Assembly: GCA_002778195.1 (NCBI GenBank)
Contig: PCDI01000009.1
Location: 1,018,725-1,082,724, forward strand
Reading direction: 5' to 3'
DNA length: 64,000 nt
Origin: Raffaelea ambrosiae
Taxonomy: Eukaryota > Ascomycota > Sordariomycetes > Ophiostomatales > Ophiostomataceae
Shown: positions 1 to 11,877 of the stretch, one piece after another
Layout of the letters: the number at the start of each line of letters is the position of its first letter
Position numbering within the stretch: position 1 is the stretch's first letter
The notes under the pieces: model-generated
Told to the model about the DNA's origin: nothing
Databases searched by the model: none
Seen by the model: the letters and a program-made list of their open reading frames with translations, nothing else
Program-made: the position numbers and the translations under genes

Positions 1-795
1 TGATCACCTCAGGGGAAGGAGTACCATATTGGAAGGGACCCAAGGCGTTTGGATGAGGCAAAGCAAAAGAAAAGGGAAAGAAGCAAAGGGTAGGAACGGT
101 AGGGAAGGAAAGGCACAATAGGGGGGGAAGAGGACCCTTGCCAGGAGGAGGTAAGAAAAATCACAGAAACCATGACAAAAAAAAAAGGAAGAAAGGAAAC
201 GCCATGCTTTCCGGCATGCCAAATTTATCAGAATTTTTGTGTGTCTCGCAGCAGCAGTAGAGGTTCGCTGTTGTCCAGCCGTCCGTGGTGCCGGTCATCA
301 TAATCACTATGGGCATGTAGTAACTAGAAAGAGCGGGGGTTCCACCCAGCCTACCATTGGACTCCCCCAAGCAAACCGCCCCGCTAAAATGCCCATCGCA
401 AAAGCCGCTTTCCCTCTCACCTATCCAAAAAGACCAGGTCCCTGGTGAAATTGTCCTGTGCGACCGATGAAGACGGCCCCGAGACGACGACACCCGACCA
501 CGACGGCGACGACGACAGAGCTCTCGTTTTTGGAAGGAAGAGCAAAAGAAGCATACGAAGCACACGAAGCATACGAACGCGTGAAGCACGTGCACGACCC
601 GGGACTTGCCAGCAGGCTCTTCCCCTCCTCGCAAGAGAAGTGAGAGACGAGGATCGTCACCGTTTCTTTCCTGGTCCTCCTCGTCCTTCTCGTCCTCACC
701 CTCCCCCTCTCTCTCATTGTCCCCCCTTGCATTCTCCCCTTTCACACACACACACATACACCCCTTGGTACTCTTTGGTACTCTTCCCCCCCACC
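1..795. other. intergenic, upstream of trs33
   Basis: No recognisable gene. The open frames here are low-complexity and have no family signature. The last ~130 bases before the trs33 start are strongly pyrimidine-rich with a short CA run near 743-762, which looks like the promoter and 5' leader of that gene. Confidence 0.6.
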
Positions 796-2113
796 ATGTC
801 CTTCGAATCGGCCGTCATGCCCCCCTACGCGGCCGGCGACCCGGCCGCGTCGTTCCTCTCGTCCTCCTGCCTCGACTTCTTGCTCATCGAGCTCGTCCCC
901 ATGGCCTACCGCGTCACCAACGAGCTCGAAGCCGGCGCCCAGGAGCGGTCTCTCGCGGTGGCGGCCGCGACGGCCGGCGTCCCGGGGTCGGCGTCCCAAG
1001 CAAAGGCCCCGTCGGCACCCGCCGCCTCCGGGGCCGCCGGGGCCGACGTCGCCTCCACCGTCGGCACGGGCACCACGACGAACCCCTCGGGGCTGCCCTC
1101 CACGACGACGACGACGACGACGACGACGGCGACGGCCCCCGGCGGTGGACGCCGGCTTCTGGACGAGGACGAAGAGCGGGATGCGGTGTTCTTCCGGCTG
1201 GAGATGCTGGGCTACCGGGTGGGCCAGGGGCTGGTGGAAAGGTATGTTGGTCTTTTTGGTTTCGTCGCTTCGCTCGTCCGCCATGTCTTCTCTGTTTCTT
1301 CTTTTTTTTCTTTCTTTTTTTTCCTCGTCGTTTCACGCGCATTCTCCATGCCATGCTTGTTTCTTCTTCTTTTGGTTTCCTCGCTTCGCTCGTTCGCCAT
1401 GTCTTCCGTGTTTCTTCTTTTTCCTTCTTTTTTTTTCCTCGTGTCACTCGCATTCTCCATGTCGTTCTTGTTTCTTCTTCTTTGGTCCTCACTTGGCTCG
1501 TTTCCCGTCCTTTTCTTTCCTCGCCTTGCTCGTCCCAGTGTTTCTTTCCTCGCTTCGCTCGTTCCAGAGATCTTGTCCCGTCTCTCTATTTTCTTTTCTT
1601 TCCTTCCTCGCTTCGCTCTTTTCATACATCTTGTCCCGTCTCTTTTACTCTTCTATCTTTTCCTCCTCGCTTCGCTCGTCTTGTCTTCTGTCTAACTCCC
1701 CCCCAGGTTCTCCCAAAATCGTCCCCGCTTCAACGACACCCTCGACGTCATCAAGTTCCTCTGCAAAGACCTCTGGACCCTCGTCTTCCGCAAACAGGTC
1801 GACAACCTCAAGACCAACCACAGGGTATGTCCCCCCCCCCCCTCCATTTTTTTTCTAAAAAAATTTACTGTCCTGACACCTCCAGGGCGTCTACGTCCTC
1901 ACCGACAACTCGTTCCGGCCCTTCCAGCGCATGAGCACCGAGGCCGGCGGACAGGCCGTCGTGCGGGCCCAGCCGTTCCTCTGGTTCCCGTGCGGGATCG
2001 TGCGCGGGGCGCTGGCCGCACTGGGCATCACGGCGACGGTCCAGGCCGAGAGCAACGAGCTGCCGGGCGCCATCTTCCAGATCAAGACAGTGACGGTGGG
2101 GGGGCCACCGTGA
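796..2113 (+). CDS. trs33: TRAPP complex subunit Trs33 (TRAPPC6/Bet3 family)
   Basis: Predicted 263-aa subunit of the TRAPP tethering complexes, which act as Ypt1/Rab1 (and Ypt31/32) exchange factors at the ER-Golgi and Golgi. Three exons: 796-1241, 1707-1824, 1886-2113; all junctions are GT-AG and keep frame. The Bet3-like core is split: the N-terminal helix (CLDFLLIELVPMAYR, about residues 23-37) and the C-terminal part (FRLEMLGYRVGQGLVERF, KFLCKDLWTLVFRKQVDNL, then VYVLTDNSFRPF and the FPCGIVRGAL segment). Between them, residues ~45-120 form an Ala/Ser/Thr/Gly-rich insert with a Thr run coded by repeated ACG. The start at 796 has a good context (CCACCATGTC) directly after the pyrimidine leader. 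Length matches yeast Trs33 (about 268 aa) and exceeds animal TRAPPC6 because of the insert. Intron 1 is unusually long (465 bp) and internally repetitive. Confidence 0.9.
1257..1490 (+). repeat. ~115-bp imperfect tandem duplication inside trs33 intron 1
   Basis: Two successive units, about 1257-1372 and 1373-1487, share the order: TTGGTTTC, CGCTTCGCTCG, GCCATGTCTTC, GTTTCTTCTT, a T-rich run, TCCTCGT, GCATTCTCCATG, TTGTTTCTTCTTC. More degenerate fragments with the same CGCTTCGCTC core continue to the acceptor (1551, 1608, 1668). The array lies wholly in the intron. Confidence 0.75.
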
Positions 2114-4220
2114 GCAGAAGACGCGCGCTCTCTGGTGGGTAGTTTTGTTCTGGGGGGGGAAAAACGTGCACCCTCGCCGTCTTGGCGCATTCTTCAGAGG
2201 ATCGAACTTGGCACTCTCCCTCTGGATCATCATTTTCCCCGGTTTTGTTTTTTTGGTCTCTGGAGAAAGCATCGTGTGGTAATGAATTTGTATGGCGTTG
2301 GAACGGCGTTACGGGAGGCGGGAAAAGGAAGAGCCACTGTTTACAGGTTTCTGTTTCTGTCTCTTTTTTTTTGTTTCTATCATCAGCGTGTGGCCGGTTT
2401 TTTATTCTGCGGGTGAAAAATGAAAAAGAACACGCATCTCGAATGATTTGCGAAAAAAAAGACATGACGATACAAGAAGGTGGCAACTGCGATAGATGCC
2501 ACCATCCCAGGATCTAACAAGATGGAAATGATGTCACCAAATTTACAGAGAGAAAGTCTCCTACAACGCCTGAGGGATGCCCACATCCATGTCGGACTAA
2601 TGTACATGGACGAATCCGTGCAGGGTACATACGTCTTTGGCTATCGGCCCTTGGCCTGCAGTTTCTCGGTGTCCTCGTTACAGAGCTGCAAGTCGAAAAG
2701 CAGTTGTCATCGTTGCCTGGGTCCGGCGTGGTTCTCGCCTTACCTCAGCCTGCCGCCCCAACCTTGCGCCGAACGAGAGCCGACACAACCCCTTCCTGCC
2801 GGGTCCTTTTCTTAAATCCTAACCGAACGAAAACAGAAAGGACCCAGACCGGGTATGGCCCCCCTCCAACCTACTATATACACACGCCCGCAAGCGGTAG
2901 GTGCAGGCCAGGCTCTTTCCTAAAAAGAACGAGCGAATCAGACGGCAAGCAAAAACAGAGTAATCTGGTTATTGCGTAGGAAAGAGCAGAAAACGGAAGG
3001 AACGAAGATGAGCAAAGAAAGAAACGACAGAAAAAGTCATGACATTGAATAGTCAATTGCATCTGGTTCAAAAGATCAATCACAAATAAATCAAGAGATC
3101 GGGCTACCACACAACTAAACCAGAACCACGGAAATCAAATAAATCGTATCGATTCACATCCACAGCGCACTTCCTGTCACACACCCCCCTCTCTTGTCTA
3201 AATACCACTCCCCAACAACTCGGATGACGGTGTGGGAGAGACGCCGTCCGACAATGACAAGGGGAAAAAACAACAAGGAAAAGGAAGAAAAAGAAAAAAG
3301 AAAAAGAAAAAGGAAAAAGAAAAAAAAATATGCGAAAGGAAATCTCCACCAATCCGTTTCTTCTTTCTTTTTTTGTGCTTTGCGCTTGTCCTGCTCTTTT
3401 ATACCGCCTACTCCTCCCCCATCCCACCCCCCCTTTCCTTTGATCCTCCTGCAGCTTTCCCTTTCTTGACCATGCTTTCTTTCCCTTTGTTACCACCACC
3501 ACACCCTCCCCTCCTCCAATCGTACTCCGCTTCTCCGCTGGCCCGCTCGTCCGGCCCGGGTCGTGTGTTTTGCGTGCGGTCGTGGCCCACAGCGCAGGAA
3601 ACGTAGGGGTGGTCCGTCTTTATCGTTGAATGGATCGATGGATCGTTGGATCGATGGATCGTTGGGTCGTCGGGTCGTGGACTAGGCAGTAGTGTTGACT
3701 AGGTGGTTGGCTTGTACTCGTGGTTGGCTATGCGTCGTCGCTTGTTTCGCTTATTATGGGGTTGAATGCATTGTCTCTACAACCTAAATGGCCAAGAAGA
3801 TGACGCAAAAGAAAAGAGAGAAAGAACAAATCAGTAAACGCGCTTCTCTTTCCTTTTGTCGTCTGCTGTGTTTTAAAAACCCTTTATATGATTTCACAAG
3901 ATAAAAAACAAGATGTTATATAGATGGTGGGCTGGGGCTGTCTTGGCTTTGTGCTCTTGTTTTGGTTTCTTCTGGGCCTCTGTTGTCTTTCTTGATTTTG
4001 TCTTTGAATGATTTGTGTGTCTATCAGTCCAAGCTGCTTGCTCAAGCTTGTCATCCCCTAGCGGGTCCTTGAAAGCAACGTCATATGGCCTGTTATTTTT
4101 GTGTGTGTTATGTGTTTATGCAGGTGTCTCGAATCCGGGGTGCATGCCATGCATGCCATGCATGCATCCTTGTTTGCATCGGGGCAAGGGGAGAAAGGGG
4201 GGGGGAAGGGGGGAAAGAAA
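2114..4220. other. convergent intergenic region trs33 / mdh
   Basis: No supported gene. It should contain the 3' ends of both neighbours. The area 3240-3360 is A/G-rich then T-rich, 3627-3680 carries short TGGATCGA/TGGATCGT repeats, and 4138-4169 is a GCATGC-rich patch. Confidence 0.6.
3627..3680. repeat. tandem octamer repeat (TGGATCGW, degenerate)
   Basis: About six head-to-tail copies of TGGATCGA/TGGATCGT, decaying to GGGTCGTC at the right end. Simple satellite in an intergenic region. Confidence 0.7.
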
Positions 4221-6076
4221 TCACTTTTGCGCGGGCGTCGTGGCAAACTTGATGCCCTTGGCCACGTTGTCCTTCAGACCCGTGATAGCCTTCTCCAGCA
4301 GCTTCTTCTCCTTCTCGTCAATATCGCCGAGGACGTCGATGGCCTTCTCGGCACCGTTGGGCTGGGAGATGGTTAGTATATCCGATCGCTGGATTGGGAC
4401 TCTCAAGACGCAAGACTCTAGAACTCTTCCAAGCGGAGGCACAAATGGCCGACAAAACTGTAATTCCAAAAACAAAACAAAAACCCGAACTGTTAAGCTT
4501 CCAAGAATGGAAGAGAAGGGGGGGGACGTACGCCAAGCTCAATGGGAACGGAGAAGAAGTCGACACCCGTCTTCTTGGCAATCTCGGCACCGCCGGGCAC
4601 ACCGGGCAGGTAGACATAGCTGGGCTCGATGAGGCCCTTGGCGCCCTTGGTGGCCTTGAGCAGCTTCTCGGCAAAGCGGTAGCCAGCATAGGCCATGGAA
4701 AGCGTGGCCGAGCCGGCGCCGTCCTTGGCCTTGACGACCTCGTCGCCACCAAACTGCACGCGGTTGACCAGGGCGTCGTACTTGTCGCTCGGGATCGTCA
4801 CCGACGGCTTGACCAGGCTGAACAGGGGCACAATGGTCTCACCCGAGTGGCCGCCGATCACGGGCACGGTCAGCTCCTGGGGGTTGGCCTTGCCGGCGAT
4901 CTCGGCGACAAAAGTCTCCGCACGGACAATGTCGAGCGTGGTGACACCAAACAGGCGCTGGGGGTTGAAGACACCCTTGGCCTTGAGGACCTCGGCCGAG
5001 ATGGGCACGGTCGAGTTGACCGGGTTGGAGATGACCAGAATGAAGGCCTTGGGGGCAACCTCGGCAGCGACCTCAATGAGGCCCTTAACGATGCCGGCGT
5101 TGATGTTGAACAGGTCGTCACGGGTCATGCCAGGCTTGCCTATTCGGGAAAGAGAAGGCCGTGTCAGTCAGGAGATGGGTTTCAGCCTTTTTTTTTTTTG
5201 GCATGTGATTGATAGCCACGGTTGCAGCCAGGCCATAACAGTAGCAATAACAACGCCCACAGCAAGCTTACGCGGAATGCCGGCCGGGATGACAATAATG
5301 TCGGCGTCCTTGAAGGCCTTCTTGGCGCCCTCGTCAGGCGGCAGGTAGCCAGTGGTTTTCTGTAAGGCGAGGTTGCGAGTTAGCCGAGCTTTGTCTCGTG
5401 TGTGGGGCGTAGCCGAGGTTGCGCAACCAGAAGGTTGCGACAACTGCGCGAACCACTGTTTGGACAGCTAGCTGTCTGTACAGCTGTCGCCACAGCGTTT
5501 GCCGCTCTGCTTTTTACTTATGCTCATAGCTTACCGCGTTGGAGGAGATGTGCGACAGGTCAGCAGCCACACCGGGCGTGTTGACGACATCGTACAGGGC
5601 GAGCTCGTCGACGAGCGGGCTGAGCTTCAGGAGCAGCGACAGGGGCTGTTGGGGGTGGCGATGTTAGTGAATTGTCTCTTCCGAGGCCAGGCCGACAAAG
5701 GAGTCTCCGGTCCATTGCGGCTCGCTTGCAGCTCGTTTGCAGCGGCTTTTTTTTTTCCCGCTCTCGGTACCCCTCGCCGGTCATGCCTCCATTTCGGTTT
5801 TTCCTCTTGCTCATTTTTTTTGGGTCCTGTTGAGCTTTTTTGCCCTTTTCGCTCTTTTAAGAGGTTTCCCAATTCCAATCCATCAGGGTTGATTGGTTGG
5901 GGTTTAGCTTGTGACGAACCTGTCCAATACCGCCAGCGGCACCAGCAACAACTGCTTAGGGTCAGAGCAAGCTCACAGACACAGACACACACTCAAAGAG
6001 CACGATAAAAGGGACACGAATTGGCAGCTTCGGGAAGCTGCCCCGGGCAATTAATATACATACCGGCCTTAACCAT
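4221..6076 (-). CDS. mdh: malate dehydrogenase, NAD-dependent, cytosolic
   Basis: Predicted 330-aa MDH interconverting malate and oxaloacetate with NAD(H). Six exons on the minus strand: 6064-6076 (only 13 nt), 5920-5951, 5535-5645, 5272-5359, 4532-5139, 4221-4361; the frame closes across all five introns. The N-terminus MVKAVVAGAAGGIGQ gives the Rossmann glycine motif at residues 8-14. IPRKPGMTR (R82, R88) and TLDIVRAE (D151, R154) carry the substrate arginines and the relay Asp, and GGHSG carries the catalytic His (about 179). The protein begins at the Rossmann strand with no mitochondrial presequence, and the C-terminus (TPAQK) is not a PTS1, so I infer the cytosolic isoform. Intron 2 uses a GTTCGT donor. 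Intron 1 holds a perfect inverted repeat (6023-6042). Confidence 0.93.
6023..6042 (-). other. perfect inverted repeat in mdh intron 1
   Basis: GGCAGCTTC, two bases, GAAGCTGCC: nine perfectly complementary bases on each side, lying between the 13-nt first exon and exon 2. In RNA it would fold as an 8-bp stem with a tetraloop. Confidence 0.7.
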
Positions 6077-8029
6077 GATGGGCAGAGTAGAATTTGTTGG
6101 GTTTGGGGGAGCCTTGACGCGGGGGTGTGAAAAAAAGGGCGAGACTGCGGGGGAGGGGTTGTGAAAGCTGGGGGAGAAAATAGGTCAGCTGTTGTGCGTG
6201 AAGGTTTTTTGTGTATGGTGCAAGGTTGACGATGGCTTGGTGTCGAGCTTGGAGGAGAGATATTTTATACCTGCGGAAAGGGATTTTGCTTTGTCTGACG
6301 GACTCTTCGGAGTTCGGGATGTGACTTGCTTGGGAAAAAAAATGGAGGGGAGGGAGAGGAGAGAAAAAAGAGAGAAGGAGCAGGGAAGGAAAGGAGGAGA
6401 AGAGGAGGAGAGAAGGGGGAAGGAACGAACGAGGGGGTGGTCGTCCGGTTTAATAATAATATGAGGAAACGACAAAACAGGCAAGAACGGCCTTTAGCGG
6501 GGTGTTCCCCTTCGTCTGGGCTGTCTTTGCACCATGGTTGTCAGTAATACCACCACCACGCACGCCTGTGTGTCAAAGTCGCTACAGGAATCGCCTTACA
6601 CGACACCACCACCGGCACCACCGCTATGGACTACGCGGTACACCAATGCTCACATCCACGCCACACACACCCTGCACGCTCGCACACACGCACATCCCAC
6701 TTTCCCTTCACTGCTTCCATTCACCCTCGGACGCCAATTCCGCAGCCATCACCTACCCCCCCCTCCGTTTCCTGTCCCCCATTTCCCCTCATCTGGCCGG
6801 GGACCCAGCACGTTTGCCGGTAGAAGGGATGATGCAAGGAACCAGCTGCGGTAGTGAGATAGTCGAGGGACCTGGGGGAGGGTCCAGGCTGGTGTGGCTT
6901 GATGCTTGAGCCACAACGCTGCAAGCTATGTATGGCTGGGCCTGTCTCCAAATCCCCAAAACTGCATGTACACCGTAGTCTTGCCTGCATCTTACGAGCT
7001 GCACTTATTTGGTGGCTCTTTTCGTTCCGTCTTTCTACGACTTTGTTTAGTTCTTCTTCTTTTTCACGTTCACGCACACCCCCCCCNATTCCTTGACCTT
7101 CCTAAAAATTGCCCGTTATTCGGCAACCTGCAAGAACAAAGGCTGAGCCAGCAGTCGTTTTCGGCTGCCGATGGCGCTCCCGAAGCGCGGCGAAGTTGCG
7201 TGTTAGCAGCCGCATCCTCGGCATAGTCGGGTCTGCTCGGAAGCCGCCCACCAAGGGAGGCACGTAGAAAACGCAGTGAGGCGAGGCTCATTGAGGCCAC
7301 ACACATATTAAGTGCACGCTACAAGGGGCACTGCACATATACATGGTTCCTGTTTTATTTCGTCACCCATTCACGTGCTGCCATGGGAACTAGGCGCGTC
7401 TCTTCTGGGGAGAGGTGTCTCGGGCGTGTCGAATAGTGGGAACACGAACGGCTAGAACATATCAATGGCACGCATTCAGAGGGCTCGTCTGCACCGCATT
7501 GCGTGCCAGCCATATGCCTCAGGGTAGACCGCATCGTCTGTCCTGGGCCTCGAGGCATGCATCACGCCATGCCAATCCTATTAAATGAACGCCGGACTCG
7601 TGCCTCATGCTATGTAATGCACCACAGCATCGATCCTACGCTTCACTCGGACCTCTCATGCTGTTTCAAACTTTTTTATTTGCTTTTTTCGTTTTGGAAA
7701 AAAAAAATACCTGTTCTACCCCCGAGTTTCTCCCATTGAGTCTCTCGGTCCCAGGTTTGCCTTTCTCTGGTATGCTCCCTTTTTTTCTTCTTCTTGTTGC
7801 GCGAAGAGTGAGAAGACATTGTTTCAAACCAAAAGCAAATGCTCCTCAATTTTTTTTTCTTCTCTCCCGTAAACGATGCCCCAAAAAAAACCCAGCTAGA
7901 AACAGTTCCTGAGGTGATGTCCCGGGGTTGGTTCCGGGTTGGTTCCGGGTTGACCATGGCCTCGCGGGGGATCAGCAACACCTCTCCTCTCCGCCTACCC
8001 TACACAACCAACTCTCCTGCTCGCATCCC
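6077..8029. other. intergenic, mdh promoter to eL28 3' end
   Basis: No supported gene. The part next to mdh is its promoter and leader, with a purine-rich plus strand (pyrimidine-rich in mdh sense) at about 6340-6430. The only ambiguous base of the window is N7087, inside a C run. Short open frames at 6500-7100 and 7600-7980 look like composition artefacts. Confidence 0.55.
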
Positions 8030-9085
8030 TTACTCCGCCTTCTTGCCCCGCAGCTTCGGCTCAGGGTCGGCCTTGACCGGGAGCTGGGCGTGGCGGAGAG
8101 CGCTGACACGGGCGACGGCAGCCTCGCGCAGGTCGGCACGGTAGCCGGACTTGGCAGTCAGAGCAGCAACCGACTTGTAGGTCCTGTGAGAGAAGATGCT
8201 GTTAGCATTGGATCCCCAATTTTTGGCTTTTCGTCCTCGCTTCGCTCGATATCCCTCTCTATCCTTTTCATTTTCTTCGCTTCGCTCGAGATCCTCCTCT
8301 CGTCGTCTGCTTCCTTGTCCTCAACATCTCCCACATCCTCGACAGCTTGACGTTTCCTTTCTCGTCGTTTTTCTGCTTCGACCAACAACTCGTCTCCTCT
8401 TCAAACTCACTTTCTGGCGGACTTGTTGGCGCCCTGGCGGGAGACGTGGTGGACCTTGACGGGCTTGTTGGCAGCCTTGGTCTTGCTGATCACGGTAACA
8501 CCGCCATCAGCGTTGGGGACGACACCGACAGCCTAAAAGAGAGTTGATGTCAGTTCGCATGTTACCACTTTCCCATGTTTCATTGGCCAGGTCCACAATG
8601 TTTTTTCCCATGTTTTCCTCCTCCATTTTATACGATGGGATTTTCTTCGATGGGGTTTGTGTCGCGTGCAGAGGTCCATAGGATTTGGCGAAAATCCAAA
8701 CTCGACCCTTCCTTCCTTCGTCTAATGTCCTCAAGATCGTACCTTCTCGTTGACGAAACCGGCGTACTGTGAAAAGAAAAAAAGAAAAAAATGTTAGCGT
8801 CCAGAACTTTCTTCAAAACAAATCGTCTCCTCCCCGTCAATCCATAGTTTCGTCCGAGGAAAATATACACACCTTCCGGCTGTGCACGTTGGTCAGGTTC
8901 AGGGGGTCGCGCGACATCTGGATGACGCCGTGCTTCTTGTTCTTGACCAGGTAGGCGTTCTGGGTGCCTGCAAAAAGGAGTTAGAGGTCGTTGAAAAAAA
9001 AAAGTTGAAAATAGGACAAAAAAATTTGTCGGCACATACGGACAACCTCCCAGATGAGATCGGACGAAACGTTGGGGAGAGACAT
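8030..9085 (-). CDS. 60S ribosomal protein eL28 (L28e)
   Basis: Predicted 146-aa large-subunit ribosomal protein of the eL28 family, which is absent from Saccharomyces cerevisiae (where RPL28 names uL15) but present in filamentous fungi and animals. Five exons: 9040-9085, 8873-8967, 8743-8766, 8411-8532, 8030-8183; all introns are GT-AG and the frame closes exactly. Exon 3 is a 24-nt micro-exon coding YAGFVNEK. Diagnostic segments: SSDLIWEVVRTQNAYLVK at the N-terminus, SRDPLNLTNVHSRK, then a Lys/Arg-rich C-terminus ending KLRGKKAE. The introns separate conserved blocks, as is usual for fungal ribosomal protein genes. Intron 4 (8184-8410) carries two copies of the CGCTTCGCTCG element on the plus strand, antisense to this gene. 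Confidence 0.92.
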
Positions 9086-10071
9086 TTTGGATAGTATGAA
9101 GAGTCTTTTGACAAGGGAATTGTACAAAAAAAGAGGGGAGTTCGAGAAAGGTCGTTGGTGGTGATGTCGTAGGAAAACGTTCGCAGAGAGGGCAAGAGGG
9201 GGGGGGGTAGGCCAATCGACAATTTTTGCGATATTCTTTTCGCTTTGCGATTTTCTTTGTGGGCTCGCCTAATTGTCCACTTCAGGGCTAGTTCGCACAA
9301 CTCAATATTATGTAATATGGTTATGCATGTATGCATTTTGCCAGTGATTAGTCACGCCCCTTTATGTGCAGCTTACTTCAGCAACATGTGCTGCAGTTGA
9401 CAGGGTCCGTGCGCGAGCATGGCTGTGCTCTTGGCCACCCCTGGAATGGAAAAGAGACAATAATACCGTAGTGCAATTAGTTATTAGTTAGTTACCCCGT
9501 TTGCAGCTGGCAGCAGCCCAAACACGTTACGAATACGCCAGCGGGGCCAGCGAAGCAAGCAAGACCGGGGCCTTCTGTCAGCCCGCCTCCATTTCGCCTG
9601 GGCGGTTTCGTCACCAGCTTTCCATTTCCTCTTCAACGCCTCTTTCCGTCCCGCGCCCCCTTCGACGAGTCACTCCGTCGACACTTCTCCTTTCTTCCTC
9701 CTGTCACCCTGAACGGAAGGCTCGAGGATTGATCGCAGCACGATCGCAGTCAAATACAAGCCTAAGGCCCAACCGACCTCTTTCCCACCTTTTTTTTCCC
9801 GCGCATAGAGGAACCTCTGCCCCAGAAACGGTTTCAGTCGCCGCCCGAAACATCCGGCTTCTTCTCTCTTGTCCTCGCTTTAGCTCGATCTTTTTTTTTT
9901 GTCCTCGCTTTCGCTCGACCTCTCATCGCTTCGTTCGATCGTTTCCTCCTCACTTCGTTCGGGCTTCTTCCTCTTCTTTTTTTTTTTTTTGGTTCTCGCT
10001 TCGCTCGATATATCGTCGCCCACAACTGCGAGCCATTCATTCAACCACGACGAATACTCTCCTCGCCCGCC
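9086..10071. other. divergent intergenic region eL28 / DUF2015 gene
   Basis: Shared promoter region of two divergent genes. The right half (from about 9590) is pyrimidine-rich and probably the leader of the DUF2015 gene. At 9869-10010 it carries one exact and several near copies of the CGCTTCGCTCG element. No gene seen. Confidence 0.55.
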
Positions 10072-10476
10072 ATGGCTCTCTACCACTACTACGCCTCCCT
10101 CGCCCTCATCACCCTCATCGTCGGCTCCATCCTCTACTGCACCCGCACCCGCTGGATCGCACCCCTGGCCGAACACGCCCAGGCCCTCGCCGACCGCTTC
10201 CCGTCGTTCCACTACACCCGCCTCCCGACCACGTTTGCCGGCGACGCCGAGGCCGGCCTCTCCTCCTCCACATTCGACCTCGCCGGCAACGTCGAAGACG
10301 GCGACAGCCGCGCCGGCCTGGACGATGCCAGCAAGCGGGAGATCCTCAAGATTATGAAGCGGCGACGGCTGCCGTTTGACGAGGCGCGCAAGGTGTACAT
10401 GGAGCAGCGGTTCCGGGCGAACGGCATCGGCGCAGACGGGCGGCCGCGGGACCCCAAATTTGTGAGCTTTTCATAG
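10072..10476 (+). CDS. DUF2015 family membrane protein
   Basis: Single-exon 134-aa protein that I recognise as the fungal DUF2015 family, whose function is unknown to me. Residues ~5-24 form one hydrophobic segment (YYASLALITLIVGSILY) followed by RTRW, suggesting a single-pass or signal-anchor protein. Residues ~45-80 are acidic and variable. The conserved part is C-terminal: EILKIMKRRR, FDEARKVYMEQRF, NGIGADGRPRDPKFVSFS, ending at the stop. The start at 10072 follows CGCCATGG context. A run of 21 G residues begins two bases after the stop codon. Confidence 0.82.
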   Translation: MALYHYYASLALITLIVGSILYCTRTRWIAPLAEHAQALADRFPSFHYTRLPTTFAGDAEAGLSSSTFDLAGNVEDGDSRAGLDDASKREILKIMKRRRLPFDEARKVYMEQRFRANGIGADGRPRDPKFVSFS

Positions 10477-11877
10477 AGGGGGGGGGGGGGGGGGGGGGAC
10501 ACCGTGATGGAGTTATACTACCCTGATACGGAAAGTCCTGCCCTTGGGGTGAAGAGGCTTCCGGGGGGGAGGTGAAAGAGGAGGAGAGCCACCTGTCATT
10601 AGCCACTGTCATTAGCCACTGTCATTTCTGACTACATTTTCTTTTGTTTTCCTGTTTGATTTCTCATTCTCATTTTCTTTTGTCTGGCGTTGAGGATCTA
10701 TTCTCGGGGGAGAGCGTTTCATATTCCACGGGAGAGAGCGACGCCTGTTTTGCGTGCGATACCTGCATAAACCAACACACCACAGCGGCATCTTCCTTTT
10801 TTCTTTTCCTTTTCTTCCCTCTTATTTTTATTTTTATTTTCTTTCTTTTGTTACTTATGGCTTCGATTTCTTTGGCATCGTGGTCGGGAGGAAAGCCAGA
10901 CTGAGCTCTTCCCTCTCCGTACTTTTCCGGGATAACTACCCACCAACTTGTACAATATAGTTATTACGTCTCGTACACTGACGTTTACTAAGCTCTATCT
11001 ATTCTGCTTTCAATGAGAGGACAATAGGTCAACATTCAAACATTTTGACAAACGAACAATACAAATTGGTATGGTCATGTGAAATGATCTCGTTGTTCTC
11101 GTACAATTGGACTATAAGAAACAAAATAAAAGGGCTCGGTCCAAGAAAGGGCCTTCCGTCTCTGTGAGAGAGGTGAAGATGCTCGGCTTCTCTGTGATGA
11201 CTGCCCACGTAGACTAACAACACAAGAATGAGTGTGTCAAATAGTTTCCAAGAATAGGAAACCAGGGTATGTCGTCAGTTCGTAGGGCAGCTGCTTCTGT
11301 TTAGGGAGGGATGTGTGGTTCGCGCTCCTTTGTTCCCTCTCTTCTTGGTCTCTTCTCCTGTTTTTCTCTCTCTGATTGCTTTTCTCCTCTCTCTGAGGCG
11401 GCCGATGGCCCATTCTTGCCCCTTCATGCCCTTGCTTTTTTTTTTTTTGAATGAAAGATAAGAAAAAATAATAATAAAAAGACAAACGCCAACCCCTGCT
11501 TGTCAATAAAGACAGTTATTAAAAATGTATGTGTGTAGAGAAGATAAAAACACACGGGTGAGAAAGAGGGTGTTCAAATTTATATACAACGCGATTTCGG
11601 CAAGACGACGTTTCTCGTGGAGCCAGCTTTTTTCTTCTTCTTCGTTTGTTCTTCTCTTTCTCTTGGCGACCCTGGGCTGCCTGCAGCAGGCACCCCTTAT
11701 TCAGACAATTGTAATGAGATGAAGAGCGTATGGAGAGAATATGTGCAGCGGAGGGTGTGTGTGTGTGTGTGTGTGGTAGTGGTAGGCGGCAGGCGGCAGG
11801 AAGGAGAAGAAGAATGGAAGATGCTCTTCGTATCTTCATTTCTCTCTTTGGTGCAGGTCGGTCGGTCTGACCCGCGC
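10477..11877. other. convergent intergenic region DUF2015 gene / ERG3
   Basis: No supported gene. It holds a 21-base G run (10478-10498), T-rich stretches, and a GT run at about 11754-11774 in a frame that is open only through low complexity. Confidence 0.55.
10478..10498. repeat. homopolymer G run, 21 bases
   Basis: Uninterrupted G run starting immediately downstream of the DUF2015 stop codon. It is G-quadruplex capable, and its length is prone to sequencing error. Confidence 0.85.
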
